DNA of 64,000 nucleotides, taken from Thermoplasmatales archaeon (GTDB lineage Archaea; Thermoplasmatota; Thermoplasmata; Thermoplasmatales; Thermoplasmataceae). The notes under the pieces are model-generated. The model did no database searches. It saw only the letters and a list, made by a program, of their open reading frames with translations, and was not told the origin of the DNA. Shown one piece after another: positions 27,398-36,727 of the stretch. The stretch covers positions 23,453 to 87,452 of the forward strand of contig JACWAH010000020.1 in NCBI GenBank assembly GCA_014874365.1, in the 5' to 3' direction. Numbering within the stretch: position 1 is the first letter of the stretch; every line of letters begins with the position of its first letter. The position numbers were made by a program, and so were the translations under genes.

Positions 27398-28189
27398 TCA
27401 CCTCAAACCGTCAAGCAGTTGCCTTAAAAGCTCTATGTCCGCATCCATATTGAACCAGGACCTTACCGCCTCCCTTGCCTGCCCGAGAAACATGTCTCCG
27501 CCGCCAACCGAAGAGACACCCCTATCCCTGGCAAACGACATAAAGCGCGAAACAACGGGATTATACACAAGGTCAATCAATAATGAAGGGCTGGTTTTTT
27601 CAATAAGCATCGCAAATTTGGGGAGGAAATTTGATTGATGCTGATAAGGAATAGTGCTAACAATTAAGTCAACATGAGTACGAACCTCTCCGTAGGCCAC
27701 CAATCCTGGCAAACTAGAAGCCAGGTTCCTGGTGACCACTTCCACTGAATCAGCGTTAAACCAACTGGTGAGTGCATATCTTACAGATGAGGCAGCGCCA
27801 CCGCTTCCAAGAATGAGGATTCTCTTTCCGGATATCTCGATGGAATTGTGATCAACCAGGAATTTGAAACCAGCCGGGTCCGTATTAGACCCCATAAATT
27901 CACCGTCATCAACCTTGACCAGGTTGACAGAACCGGTATCTATGCTCTCGTTGCTCAAGATGTCACAACTCTCAAGTATGCTGCGCTTAAATGGTGAAGT
28001 TACGTTGAACCCTGAAAAAGTTCCTCTCATCGCATCAAGTATCACTTTTGACTGAAGCTCGCCAAATTCGACCGGTATGTATACGGAATCCATAGAGTTC
28101 CTCTTGAAAAAGCGATTAAACAGATCAGGGCTGGAAGACCTGAGGAGCGGGTTTCCAATTACTCCATAAAGCTTACTCAAGCAACTCAT
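27398..28189 (-). CDS. aroE: Shikimate dehydrogenase
   Basis: NADPH-dependent reduction of 3-dehydroshikimate to shikimate (263 aa). Substrate-binding residues appear in YGVIGNPLLRSSSP and FNVTSPFKRSI (catalytic Lys), NTDPAGF follows, and the nucleotide-binding loop is ILGSGGAASSVRYAL. The C-terminus has the expected SVGGGDMFLGQAREA segment. I start it at ATG 28189, inside the last codons of aroB (17-nt overlap); a TTG at 28207 would add six residues without support. Confidence 0.94.
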   Translation of the reverse strand: MSCLSKLYGVIGNPLLRSSSPDLFNRFFKRNSMDSVYIPVEFGELQSKVILDAMRGTFSGFNVTSPFKRSILESCDILSNESIDTGSVNLVKVDDGEFMGSNTDPAGFKFLVDHNSIEISGKRILILGSGGAASSVRYALTSWFNADSVEVVTRNLASSLPGLVAYGEVRTHVDLIVSTIPYQHQSNFLPKFAMLIEKTSPSLLIDLVYNPVVSRFMSFARDRGVSSVGGGDMFLGQAREAVRSWFNMDADIELLRQLLDGLR

Positions 28190-29243
28190 CCATTGTATTC
28201 TTCTCAAGGAATTTACTTAAAGTGGCAAGTGATATTTCCAAATCACCGGCACCTCCAGAATTTAAAGGAAACGGCAATTTAATTGTTTCTCCGCTCACTT
28301 TCTTGTCATTCTGCACGAAGCCGGCAAGAGAGTCAAATCTTGATTTGACAAGTTCCTCTGACATATTGAACATAGGTACGAATGGTTTAAGGAGCGAGAT
28401 TGTCCTGGAAGCGTTCACGCCTGTGGACTGCGCCAGGAATGATTCTATAAGCATCCCCCAGTAGACCCCTTCACCATGGGAGATCCTGAAATCGGTGGCA
28501 GACTCCAGCGCATGGCCAATTGTGTGGCCAAAATTCAACATCCTTCTTATCCCGTTTTTGTCATAGAAGTCCTTTGCAACATAATCCATCTTGAGCTTCG
28601 AGCATGTAAAAACAATCTCTTCAAGTACGCTCATATTGCCCTGCAACTCGGCAAAATCCTCGCCAAAAAGAGACCAGTTGAACTCCTCAGGGTTAAGAAT
28701 ATAGTATTTCAATAATTCCCCAAGACCGTTAAGGAACATCTTCTGCGGCATTTTTTCAATAAAATACAGGTCGCTGTAGATTTCAACCGGGAGACAGAAA
28801 CTGCCAACCAGGTTCTTTGTATTGGCAAAATTGATGGCATTCTTCCCACCTATAGACCCGTCAATCTGCGCAAGGAAAGTCGTAGGGACAGAAATTAAAT
28901 TCACCCCACGCTTGAACGTTGCAGCGGCAAATCCTACAACATCACCAAGAGTCCCTCCACCTGCATAGCCCACGATATCTTCTCTGCCTACGCTATGCGA
29001 CGACAGGGCTGTAATAATTTTATAATACCCTTCCGGGGTCTTGATTGCCTCACCGTCTTCAACTGGTATTATTACTGATCTGGAAAAGCATTCTTCGATA
29101 TACTTCCTGAATGCTTGCGGAAGATTTTTCGATACGAAAAGGATCGCGGGTTTTTTCACTTTGCCCGTTAAGGTGCTAAGCAGGCGATATCCTATTGAAA
29201 TGGTGGTTTCCCTCCCTTCAACGGTAAATGAAGTACTCTTCAC
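28173..29243 (-). CDS. aroB: 3-dehydroquinate synthase, bacterial type
   Basis: NAD-dependent enzyme (356 aa) converting DAHP to 3-dehydroquinate. Family signatures are GGGTLGDVVGFAAATFKRGV, PTTFLAQIDGSIGGKNAINF and the metal-binding NFGHTIGHALE, with a second histidine in ISHGEGV. This is the classical AroB, not the archaeal DHQ synthase II, so the cell should make DAHP; that synthase is outside the window. I chose GTG 29243 because it begins the conserved domain and follows an AT-rich promoter element near 29275-29285. The longer frame to 29309 crosses that promoter. Confidence 0.93.
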   Translation of the reverse strand: MKSTSFTVEGRETTISIGYRLLSTLTGKVKKPAILFVSKNLPQAFRKYIEECFSRSVIIPVEDGEAIKTPEGYYKIITALSSHSVGREDIVGYAGGGTLGDVVGFAAATFKRGVNLISVPTTFLAQIDGSIGGKNAINFANTKNLVGSFCLPVEIYSDLYFIEKMPQKMFLNGLGELLKYYILNPEEFNWSLFGEDFAELQGNMSVLEEIVFTCSKLKMDYVAKDFYDKNGIRRMLNFGHTIGHALESATDFRISHGEGVYWGMLIESFLAQSTGVNASRTISLLKPFVPMFNMSEELVKSRFDSLAGFVQNDKKVSGETIKLPFPLNSGGAGDLEISLATLSKFLEKNTMDELLE

Positions 29244-29311
29244 GATCCAACCCAAAAACTGATGGCTTCGACGGTTAAAAGTTAATAGTATGTGTGAATA
29301 TACAAGCAAAG
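29244..29311. promoter_or_regulatory. Divergent promoter between aroB and the GH15 gene
   Basis: The 68-bp gap holds GGTTAAAAGTTAATAG (29273-29288), whose two strands offer TATA-like boxes about 25 bp from each likely transcript start. Shikimate genes leave to the left and the GH15 gene to the right. With so little room, polymerases may compete for the region. Confidence 0.55.
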
Positions 29312-31171
29312 ATGCCGTCCTTCTTCCCTACATTATACAGGAGCGTTGAAAGGGATGGATATTCTCTCATTAAGAATCATGGGATGATCTGCAGTAACAG
29401 GACCGCAGCATTAGTTTCAATGAATGGAACAATAGACTGGGCCTGCATGCCAAATTTTAACTCCGATCCAGTTTTCTCCTCAATTCTCGACAGCCAGAAA
29501 GGAGGATACTTCCGGGTTTCCCCAATGAACGGCGAACATCTGAGGGTTATGCAATACTATCATGACCATACAAATATCCTAATCACCGAATTCTACGAAG
29601 ACCTCCTGCTTGTTTTAAGACTGACCGACTTCATTCCTACTTCAGAATACAGTACGATAAATTTCCCTGAAATACACAGGTATATGGAAACCCCGAACAA
29701 GGATATTGATGTGAGGGTAAACATCAGGCCCGTCTTCAACTATGGCAAGACAGAACCTCTAATAACGCAAAAGAAGGATGGTTTTGTTTTCAAAGCCAAG
29801 AGCCAGACTTTAGGAGTTTCATCAGATCTACCCCTGAAGAAGAAAAGCGACATGGTTTCCGGGGGCATTAAAATGAAGAAAGGCGAGGATGCCAGGATCG
29901 TAGTACTGCACGGTGTGAAGGACGTGCAGAGGGTCTCTGACTATAAGTCCCTTGAGAGAATGGAAGAAACCTCAAAATACTGGAAAGACTGGGTTTCAAT
30001 TGGCCATTATCCTGCGCTTTATAACAGGGAAACCGTTCGCTCGGCTCTGGTCCTGAAGGGATTATTCTACGAGCCTACAGGGCTTATGGTGGCGGCTCCA
30101 ACCTCGAGCCTGCCGGAATGCATAGGCGGAGAGAGGAACTGGGATTACAGGTTCACATGGATTAGGGATACAGCATACGTGGTGGAGTCTCTATCTATCC
30201 TGGGCTACAAGAAAGAGGCAATCAAGTTTCTTTACGATATAATGGAAACCGTAAAAAAGCAGAGAAAACTCAAGACTATTTATCAGATAAATGAGTTTGG
30301 TTCAGTGGAGGAAGAGGTGCTGGATTACTCAGGTTATATGGGCTCATCCCCGGTAAGGATGGGCAACCAGGCCGCAAAACAGTTGCAGATTGATGAATAT
30401 GGAAGCATAATCAATGCGATTTATTATGTTGCCAACGCGGGTGGAACGATAAACAGTTTCCTCTGGGACTTCGTGAAGGAAACACTGGGCCATCTTTCAA
30501 GGATATGGCAGAAGGAGGATTCCTCTATCTGGGAGTTTCGTACAGCGCCAAAGCATTATACATATTCAAAAGCGGTCGCATGGGTAGCCTTTAAAAGAGC
30601 TATGGAGATGGGCAGGAAGCTGGGGTTTTCCGGGCCGTACTCGGTTTGGCAAAAGAATGCCGATCTCATAAAAGAGAGCCTGCTTACCAATGCAATCGAC
30701 AAGAAGACAAACTCGTTTGTACAGTATTATGGAGCACAGCACACAGACGGTGCACTGCTCAGGATGCCACACTTTGGCATTCTTCCGCCTGATGACGAAA
30801 GGATAAGAAACACTATCCATAGAATTGAAGAGGACCTGATGACGAAGGACTATCTTTTCAGCAGGTACACAATCGACGACGGACTCAAATGCAAGGACAA
30901 TGCATTCCTCCTGCTCTCGTATTGGTACGTTGAAGACCTGGTGCTGCTGAAGGAATACGAAAAAGCCAGGGAGGTTTTCGATCATCTTCAGAAATATTCG
31001 AATCATCTTTACCTTCTTTCTGAAGAAGTGGATCTGAAAAGCGGGGAGCCAATAGGGAATTTTCCCCAGGCCATGAGCCACCTGGGTTTGATTCGTGCAG
31101 CCAAGCGTCTTAATGACGTTTTCAAGGGGAAATCACAGACGACCAGGAAAGAAGGGATACGCGATCAGTAG
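29312..31171 (+). CDS. Glycoside hydrolase family 15 protein (glucoamylase or trehalase)
   Basis: Intracellular 619-aa enzyme with a GH15 (alpha/alpha)6 catalytic domain. An N-terminal beta-rich domain (about 1-230) precedes the catalytic part with IGGERNWDYRFTWIRDTAYV, the acid-site region SSIWEFRTAPKHYTYSKAVAWVA, and a late base-site region. There is no signal peptide. GH15 proteins of this shape in Thermoplasma species are known to act on trehalose, so trehalase is as likely as glucoamylase. ATG 29312 fits the promoter better than GTG 29294. The end overlaps the convergent membrane-protein gene by 7 bp. Confidence 0.85.
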   Translation: MPSFFPTLYRSVERDGYSLIKNHGMICSNRTAALVSMNGTIDWACMPNFNSDPVFSSILDSQKGGYFRVSPMNGEHLRVMQYYHDHTNILITEFYEDLLLVLRLTDFIPTSEYSTINFPEIHRYMETPNKDIDVRVNIRPVFNYGKTEPLITQKKDGFVFKAKSQTLGVSSDLPLKKKSDMVSGGIKMKKGEDARIVVLHGVKDVQRVSDYKSLERMEETSKYWKDWVSIGHYPALYNRETVRSALVLKGLFYEPTGLMVAAPTSSLPECIGGERNWDYRFTWIRDTAYVVESLSILGYKKEAIKFLYDIMETVKKQRKLKTIYQINEFGSVEEEVLDYSGYMGSSPVRMGNQAAKQLQIDEYGSIINAIYYVANAGGTINSFLWDFVKETLGHLSRIWQKEDSSIWEFRTAPKHYTYSKAVAWVAFKRAMEMGRKLGFSGPYSVWQKNADLIKESLLTNAIDKKTNSFVQYYGAQHTDGALLRMPHFGILPPDDERIRNTIHRIEEDLMTKDYLFSRYTIDDGLKCKDNAFLLLSYWYVEDLVLLKEYEKAREVFDHLQKYSNHLYLLSEEVDLKSGEPIGNFPQAMSHLGLIRAAKRLNDVFKGKSQTTRKEGIRDQ

Positions 31172-31698
31172 TTTCTTCTCATTGCGATGCTAATCTCTCT
31201 TCTCCTGATTATGTAAGCCAGAATGAGGATTCCACCACCAGAAACAAGCAGTGCAAGAGCCAGGTCGAGCATTAAAAGCGATGTGAACGGTACCACCGCC
31301 ATAGAGACTGAAAAGTTGGCCGAATTATTATTGGCATTGTTAAGGAACCCGATTTGCCAGGTCCCGGAGTCTGGAGCTATGATCACCTGGGTCACCGTTA
31401 TAGATAGCGTTATATTGGAATATGCCAGACTCTGATTGCTGGGTGAGATAAGAAACACGGTAAGATCTATTAGGCCATGACCGGAGTTCGAAGGCGTAAC
31501 GACATATTCAAGGTCATCGCCCGCGTTGACGCTCTTCGTGAATGTCAGTTTTCCCTCCATGCCGGCGGGGATACTCTGTCCTGGAAAACTTTCTCCTCCG
31601 GAAGCAATCTCGGAAATCGACAAACCGAACAGGACAATGGAAGCTGCAGCAAGTATAGCTCCTATCCTGAAAAGCATCTTTGGGCTTGGGATTGCCAT
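31165..31698 (-). CDS. Predicted membrane protein with one extracellular beta domain
   Basis: A 177-aa protein of unknown function. Its N-terminal helix (MLFRIGAILAAASIVLFGL) is followed by about 100 extracellular residues predicted as beta strands with several NxS/T sites. A second helix (SLLMLDLALALLVSGGGILI) and a short basic tail (RRREISIAMRRN) complete it. The pattern of two helices around a small jelly-roll-like domain recurs in archaeal envelope proteins. No catalytic motif is seen. Confidence 0.65.
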   Translation of the reverse strand: MAIPSPKMLFRIGAILAAASIVLFGLSISEIASGGESFPGQSIPAGMEGKLTFTKSVNAGDDLEYVVTPSNSGHGLIDLTVFLISPSNQSLAYSNITLSITVTQVIIAPDSGTWQIGFLNNANNNSANFSVSMAVVPFTSLLMLDLALALLVSGGGILILAYIIRRREISIAMRRNY

Positions 31699-31822
31699 GC
31701 TCTGTTAATAATGATCCATTAAAATAATGTTCGATCCTCTCTATGTTTTTCCGAATGCCCCAATTAAGATGCTAAGCGCAATAAAAGGCATATTTCATTG
31801 GAATTTTCCCGTGAAATGAGTT

Positions 31823-34183
31823 TCAGCTGTCGATCTCAGCTACCAATTCTCCTTTTTGGTCGCTTATCTCAAGTTTATCAACCTTCAGCAATCTTGACAG
31901 GATCGCAGAATCTCTTTCAAGAATATTCATGTCTCCTTTTAACGTAACCTTTTTCACTGATGCAGCAGGCGGGATTTTCATTGCCGACCTTGCAGACCTT
32001 ATCTTTGAAATTGCTTTTATAGTGGTATCAAAGCCAGAATCATCGTTACTGATGCCCGATAAGTTCGGCCACCTATCTGAGTGAATGCTGTTCTTCTTGC
32101 CTGGGATGTTCAGAATATCATGAACTTCCTCTGTTATGAACGGCACGAAAGGGGCATACATTCGCAAAATGTTCAGGAAAACGAAATGTGCTGTATCCAG
32201 GCTCTTCCCCTCGGGATCATTTCCGGCTCTGCTCTCGCTTTTCAGGATTTCAAGATAGTTGTCACAGAAACTGTTCCAGTAGAAATTATCCAGCGCCAGC
32301 CTCGCCCTGTAAAAGTTAAACTCGTCCATTGCGGAAGTAACTTCCTGCCAGGTATTCTTTAGTAGGGAAACTACCCATCTGTCATAGGGTGCAGTAGAAT
32401 TGGCAGATACCTTGACATTCCTGCCACTGGAAAGCATCCCAAGAAGCTTCCCTACATTAAAGATCTTTATTGCGAGTCTTCTCCCCCTCACAAGTTCCTG
32501 GTCACTAATGCTGACATCCTCCCATGGAGATATGGATGCGCTCCAGTACCTGATTGCATCTGCACCGTATTTTTTGATGAGTTCAACAGGCGAGAAGCTG
32601 TTCCCTTTACTCTTGCTGAGTTTCTTGCCTTCGGGATCATTCACGTTCCCGCTTATGGAAATTTCTTTCCAGGGAATGCTCGAGTGCTTGAGGTGAGCGC
32701 GCAGGATAGTTGTAAACCCCCAGGTGGAAATTATGTCATGTCCCTGAAACCTGCAGCTGAGGGGATAATCCGTCTTGCCCAGATCGTACTTTTGATAAAG
32801 TATATCCGGGGTCAGAGACGACGTTGCCCAAGTATCTAGGACGTCAGTCTCAGGTTCAAGGTCTTCACTACCACAACTGTGACACTTTTCCCGGGGAGAA
32901 TCAGTTCTTGGATCCACAGGTAGATCTTTCTCTTCGGCGAGTACAATTCCGCCGCATTTCCTGCAGTACCACACAGGGAAAGGAACACCGTAGAATCTCT
33001 GTCTTGAGATGCACCAGTCCCACTTGAGACCATTGACCCAGTTTTCATACCTTATCCTCATGAAATCCGGCTTCCACTTAATTTCCCTCCCACGGTCTAT
33101 CAACTCCTCCTTCAGTTCAAGTGACTTCACGAACCACTGGGTGCTGATAGCGATTTCAACTGGTGTATCACACCTCTCATGGGCATTCACTGTATGGGTG
33201 ATCTTCCTGCTCCCCTTCAGATAACCTTCCTTATCCAGCCTTTCGACGATTTCCCTCTTCGCTTCATTGATCTTCTTTCCCAAAAGAAACAGGGCTTCAG
33301 CATTCATCCTTCCACTGTCATCCACAATTACCCTGAGTGGAAGTTCCAGCCTCTTCCATATCTCCAGATCGTTCTGGTCGCCAAAAGTGCAGATCATTTC
33401 TGCCCCAGTTCCTTTACCCGTATCAACAGACTGTTCCCCAATCACGGAAACCTCATAGCCGGCAATTGGCACCCTGAACTTTTTTCCTATAAGATGAGAA
33501 TATCTGTCATCCTGTGGATTCACTGCCAGCGCCACACAGGCGAAAAGCAGTTCTGGTCTGGTCGTGGAAATAGTTATGGAACCCGCTTCACCTTTAAATT
33601 CTATGTCCACGAAGTCTGTTTCCTTTGTCTTGTTCTTAAGTTCGCTTTGGGAAATAGCCGTACCACACAGAGGACACTTGTAGGAAGGCGCTTTCTTCCT
33701 GTATGCGGAACCTTTCCTAACAAGAACAAGGAATGCCTTCTGAGATATGGCCTGTACTTCCCTGCTTATGGTTCTGTATGCTCGCTCGAAATCCACACTC
33801 AGCCCTAGGGACCTTGCGGTTTCCGAGAGTTCTTTTTCAAGTTCTGTACTTATCCTGTAACATTCAGCATTGAACTCAGAAATACTCTCCGCGCTGCCCT
33901 TTTTCCCTGTTATTTTCTCAACGTATCTTTCGGTGGCAAGACCATTGTCGTCAAGTCCCCATGGATAGAGGACCCTGTATCCTCTCATTCTCTTGTAGCG
34001 GGCAACAAAGTCCTGATGTGGATATGAAAACGCATGGCCCATATGCATGGTCCCGGAAACGGTGGGTGGCGGGCCATCTATTGAAAACAACTCCCCTGAA
34101 GATTTGATCGGAAAAGAATAGAGGCCCGAATCGGCCCAGTTTTTCTTCCATTTTTCTTCGATCAGTTGAATGTCTAAGTCCAT
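31823..34183 (-). CDS. valS: Valyl-tRNA synthetase
   Basis: Class I synthetase (786 aa) charging tRNA-Val. The archaeal ValS form of the HIGH motif, PPPTVSGTMHMGHAFSY, begins near residue 37, and KMSKS is KLSKSKGN. The CP1 editing domain contains TISTTRPELLFACVA, and a zinc ribbon is visible in YKCPLCGTA and ...CRKCGG. The anticodon-binding helical domain follows; the long bacterial C-terminal coiled coil is absent, as is usual in archaea. The intergenic region upstream (34184-34364) carries its promoter and that of the divergent gene. Confidence 0.94.
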   Translation of the reverse strand: MDLDIQLIEEKWKKNWADSGLYSFPIKSSGELFSIDGPPPTVSGTMHMGHAFSYPHQDFVARYKRMRGYRVLYPWGLDDNGLATERYVEKITGKKGSAESISEFNAECYRISTELEKELSETARSLGLSVDFERAYRTISREVQAISQKAFLVLVRKGSAYRKKAPSYKCPLCGTAISQSELKNKTKETDFVDIEFKGEAGSITISTTRPELLFACVALAVNPQDDRYSHLIGKKFRVPIAGYEVSVIGEQSVDTGKGTGAEMICTFGDQNDLEIWKRLELPLRVIVDDSGRMNAEALFLLGKKINEAKREIVERLDKEGYLKGSRKITHTVNAHERCDTPVEIAISTQWFVKSLELKEELIDRGREIKWKPDFMRIRYENWVNGLKWDWCISRQRFYGVPFPVWYCRKCGGIVLAEEKDLPVDPRTDSPREKCHSCGSEDLEPETDVLDTWATSSLTPDILYQKYDLGKTDYPLSCRFQGHDIISTWGFTTILRAHLKHSSIPWKEISISGNVNDPEGKKLSKSKGNSFSPVELIKKYGADAIRYWSASISPWEDVSISDQELVRGRRLAIKIFNVGKLLGMLSSGRNVKVSANSTAPYDRWVVSLLKNTWQEVTSAMDEFNFYRARLALDNFYWNSFCDNYLEILKSESRAGNDPEGKSLDTAHFVFLNILRMYAPFVPFITEEVHDILNIPGKKNSIHSDRWPNLSGISNDDSGFDTTIKAISKIRSARSAMKIPPAASVKKVTLKGDMNILERDSAILSRLLKVDKLEISDQKGELVAEIDS

Positions 34184-34364
34184 CGGTCTGCATTTTTTCT
34201 GGATATATTTAACCTTTCAGAGCGAGAATTCAAGCCCAGGGAGATTGTACAATCAACCTTTGAAATGGGAAACTCCAAGCGAAAGCCGGAGTGGACGTAA
34301 CGATTTGGATACTTTTTCCAATAAAACAGTCACTTTTATTATCTCGAATGTATGAAGCAAGAGG

Positions 34365-34802
34365 ATGGCACGAACCAAAGCCGATGCAACAAAGCAGGTC
34401 ATAGACATTCTGGCCGAGACCATGAGAGCTTATTCTAAATTGCTAGATGAGACTAACCTTATCAATGCAAAGCAATTCCTCGAATTCTTCATGGACATTG
34501 ACAGGAAGTGTATTTCGGCAATGGAAAAGAATAAAATAATCGGCGTTCCCATAGATCTCCACACCGACATACACACGTCAGATCACCTGCTTCCACACAG
34601 ATCTGTCGACTCAACCAGCCTGGCAAGCATTCTGAGATTCATAACCAAGGAACAGCGGCATTTGCAGGAGAGAGTTGAAAAAATAATTGGGGGGAGCATG
34701 ATGGAAGTTGGAACAGTGGAGGACTCTGTCCTCAGGACATTGCAGAGGGCCAGCATGAAGGGAGAGATAATTTACAGCGAAATTATACAGAAGCAATATT
34801 GA
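34365..34802 (+). CDS. Uncharacterised helical protein in operon with dtdA
   Basis: A 145-aa, Met- and charge-rich, mainly helical protein with no family I recognise. Motif-like features are three histidines in DLHTDIHTSDHLLPH and a helical C-terminus. A box CTTTTATTATC (about 34332) lies 25-30 bp before the ATG, suggesting a leaderless mRNA. It overlaps dtdA through TTGA, so it may help tRNA quality control; this is guilt by association only. Confidence 0.7.
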   Translation: MARTKADATKQVIDILAETMRAYSKLLDETNLINAKQFLEFFMDIDRKCISAMEKNKIIGVPIDLHTDIHTSDHLLPHRSVDSTSLASILRFITKEQRHLQERVEKIIGGSMMEVGTVEDSVLRTLQRASMKGEIIYSEIIQKQY

Positions 34803-35593
34803 TTATACTGACAGTCGCCTCAAAGCAGGATCCAGCCAGTATGAAAATGGCTGAATTTTTCGTAGAAGAATACAAACCCCACAGGATCAACGACACGACA
34901 TACCAGTCTGGTAAACTGATCCTGAAGATAATCGAGGAAACACATCTTTACGCGAACACTGCAAAGCTGGCCAGCAGCGTTGCCACAAATGATGAAATCG
35001 AAGGTATCGTATTCCTGTCCAAGCACAGTTCCAAAGCAAGAATTAAGTCAATAACTGTTCACCCGGTAGGCAACATCTCTGAAGCTATCCTTGGGGGGCT
35101 TGAAGGCGTATTAGGAATGTCGTATCCAGACATTATGACTGAGACCCTGAGAAACATGAAGAAAAATAACGTCAATGATGAGATTGAGGTTACTTTTGAA
35201 GCGACTCATCACGGGCCATTTTCTGAAGTCCCCACGTTTTACCTGGAAATTGGTACAACAGAAGAAGAATGGACAAGCCCGCAGTTGTTGCGGTGTGTTC
35301 TTAAATCATTTTACGAAGCAGAACATAATTCAATGCCGAACTACGTTGGAATCGGAGGAGGGCATTACGCACCAAAGTTTTCGCAGTACGTCTTTTCCCA
35401 CAGGATAAACGTTGGTCATATATTGCCAAAATACCAGAGGGATCACATAGTAAAGGATTCAATGTTACAGGCAGTCCAGAAAACTCCAAACTGCAGAGGA
35501 TTCCTCATGGACTTTAAAGGATGCAATTCAGATATGAGAAAAGTCGCCAGGGAGGTCTCAGGTGAGCTTGGGATCGAGATGATCGAAATTTAA
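34799..35593 (+). CDS. dtdA: Archaeal D-aminoacyl-tRNA deacylase
   Basis: DTD2-type enzyme (264 aa) that removes D-amino acids wrongly attached to tRNA. The archaeal/plant family is recognised by SKQDPASMKMAEF near the N-terminus, ATHHGP in the middle, and IGGGHYAPKFSQY, whose His and Lys belong to the active-site region. The length is as expected. Start TTG 34799 overlaps the upstream stop (TTGA). Confidence 0.92.
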   Translation: MIILTVASKQDPASMKMAEFFVEEYKPHRINDTTYQSGKLILKIIEETHLYANTAKLASSVATNDEIEGIVFLSKHSSKARIKSITVHPVGNISEAILGGLEGVLGMSYPDIMTETLRNMKKNNVNDEIEVTFEATHHGPFSEVPTFYLEIGTTEEEWTSPQLLRCVLKSFYEAEHNSMPNYVGIGGGHYAPKFSQYVFSHRINVGHILPKYQRDHIVKDSMLQAVQKTPNCRGFLMDFKGCNSDMRKVAREVSGELGIEMIEI

Positions 35594-35758
35594 AACAACA
35601 GTGTTATATATTATTATTAATATAGATAAGATATGAATTTGTCAGATGCCGTAAAACCCTAGGTTTCCTGTCGAATTGTTTCAAGGTAACTACAATACAT
35701 TTATATATATAGAAAAACTGACATCTTAACAGGTTTCTGCTGAGAGGAACAAAAGAGA
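35594..35758 (+). promoter_or_regulatory. Promoter region of the PLP/DUF1611/PP-loop cassette
   Basis: An AT-rich 165-bp gap. A strong TATA box, ATTTATATATATAG (about 35699-35712), would place transcription near 35735. This leaves a leader of about 25 nt with GAGAGGAAC before the ATG. A second AT-rich block (TTATATATTATTATTAATATAG, split here as 35611-35632) may terminate dtdA. Confidence 0.55.
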
Positions 35759-36727
35759 ATGGAGATAGTTAGTGAGGAGGAAGAACCTCCAGATACGACT
35801 CCTTTTTTTAGAGCCAAGAATATTGAAAAATCCCTGAAATTGAAAAAATTATACATTAAGTTTGAAGGCGCAAGCGTTACTGGAACCCAGAAAGACAGGA
35901 TTTCCAGATTGCATGCGAGGAGAGCAAGATCCCTTGGCTACGACACGCTTTCCCTGGCATCATGTGGAAATTACGGTGCATCAGTGTCCCATTACGCTTC
36001 AACATACGGTTTGAACAGCGTTGTCGCCGTGCCTAACAGCTACTCTGGCGAGAGAAATTCCGAAATATTGGGGTATGGCGGGAAACTTCTCCTTGAGGAT
36101 GGAAAATATGAGAGTTTAGTTGAAAGGATGCGCGACATGGGGAATGACAACTGCTGGTACGACTGTAACCCCGGCTCCACAAATTCGTTTATAGATATTC
36201 TGGGATACGAATCAATCGCGTTTGAGATCATTTCGCAACTTGGCCATGCGCCAAATTTTGTTGCAGTTCCTGTAGGCAACGGCACGACCATGTCGGGTAT
36301 TTATTCAGGATTCAAGAAAGCGTTCCGGCTGGGAATGGCGGACAGGATACCGAGATTGATTGCATCGTCCACAAACGGTGGAAATGCAATTGTTCATTCG
36401 TGGAAGGTAAAAAGCAAGAGGATAATTGATCTTGAACCGAACATATTGAAGGAAACAACGGCGAATGAACCTCTTGTTTCGTACCATTCCATAGACGGGC
36501 AGAAGGCTCTCAACGCAATCTATGAAAGCAGAGGGTTCGCTGAATATGTAACAGATGAAGAGATGTTACGAACTTCATCGTTCATTGAGAGGCTGGAGAA
36601 GATACAGGCACTTCCCGCATCATCATCTGCGCTATCCGTTGCAGTAAGGATCATGAGAAGATTTGTAGATTACCCGGAATGTGTGGTTGTACTTACGGGT
36701 CGGGGAAAAACTTGGACGACGCAGTAA
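35759..36727 (+). CDS. Threonine-synthase-like PLP enzyme (fold type II)
   Basis: This 322-aa protein belongs to the beta-family PLP enzymes. The lysine region reads GASVTGTQKDRISRL (family: NPTGSFKDR), the phosphate-binding loop is SCGNYGAS, and VPVGNGTTMSGIYSGFKKA matches threonine synthase. It lacks the usual N-terminal zinc ribbon and is shorter than ThrC (about 350-400), so a different substrate is likely. It heads a three-gene unit with a DUF1611 protein and a PP-loop protein. The stop overlaps the next gene. Confidence 0.8.
   Translation: MEIVSEEEEPPDTTPFFRAKNIEKSLKLKKLYIKFEGASVTGTQKDRISRLHARRARSLGYDTLSLASCGNYGASVSHYASTYGLNSVVAVPNSYSGERNSEILGYGGKLLLEDGKYESLVERMRDMGNDNCWYDCNPGSTNSFIDILGYESIAFEIISQLGHAPNFVAVPVGNGTTMSGIYSGFKKAFRLGMADRIPRLIASSTNGGNAIVHSWKVKSKRIIDLEPNILKETTANEPLVSYHSIDGQKALNAIYESRGFAEYVTDEEMLRTSSFIERLEKIQALPASSSALSVAVRIMRRFVDYPECVVVLTGRGKTWTTQ

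Noticed and set aside
30566..31081. 171-aa minus-strand frame inside the GH15 gene
   Set aside because: It lies entirely antisense to the conserved GH15 catalytic domain and has no start signal or recognisable domain.
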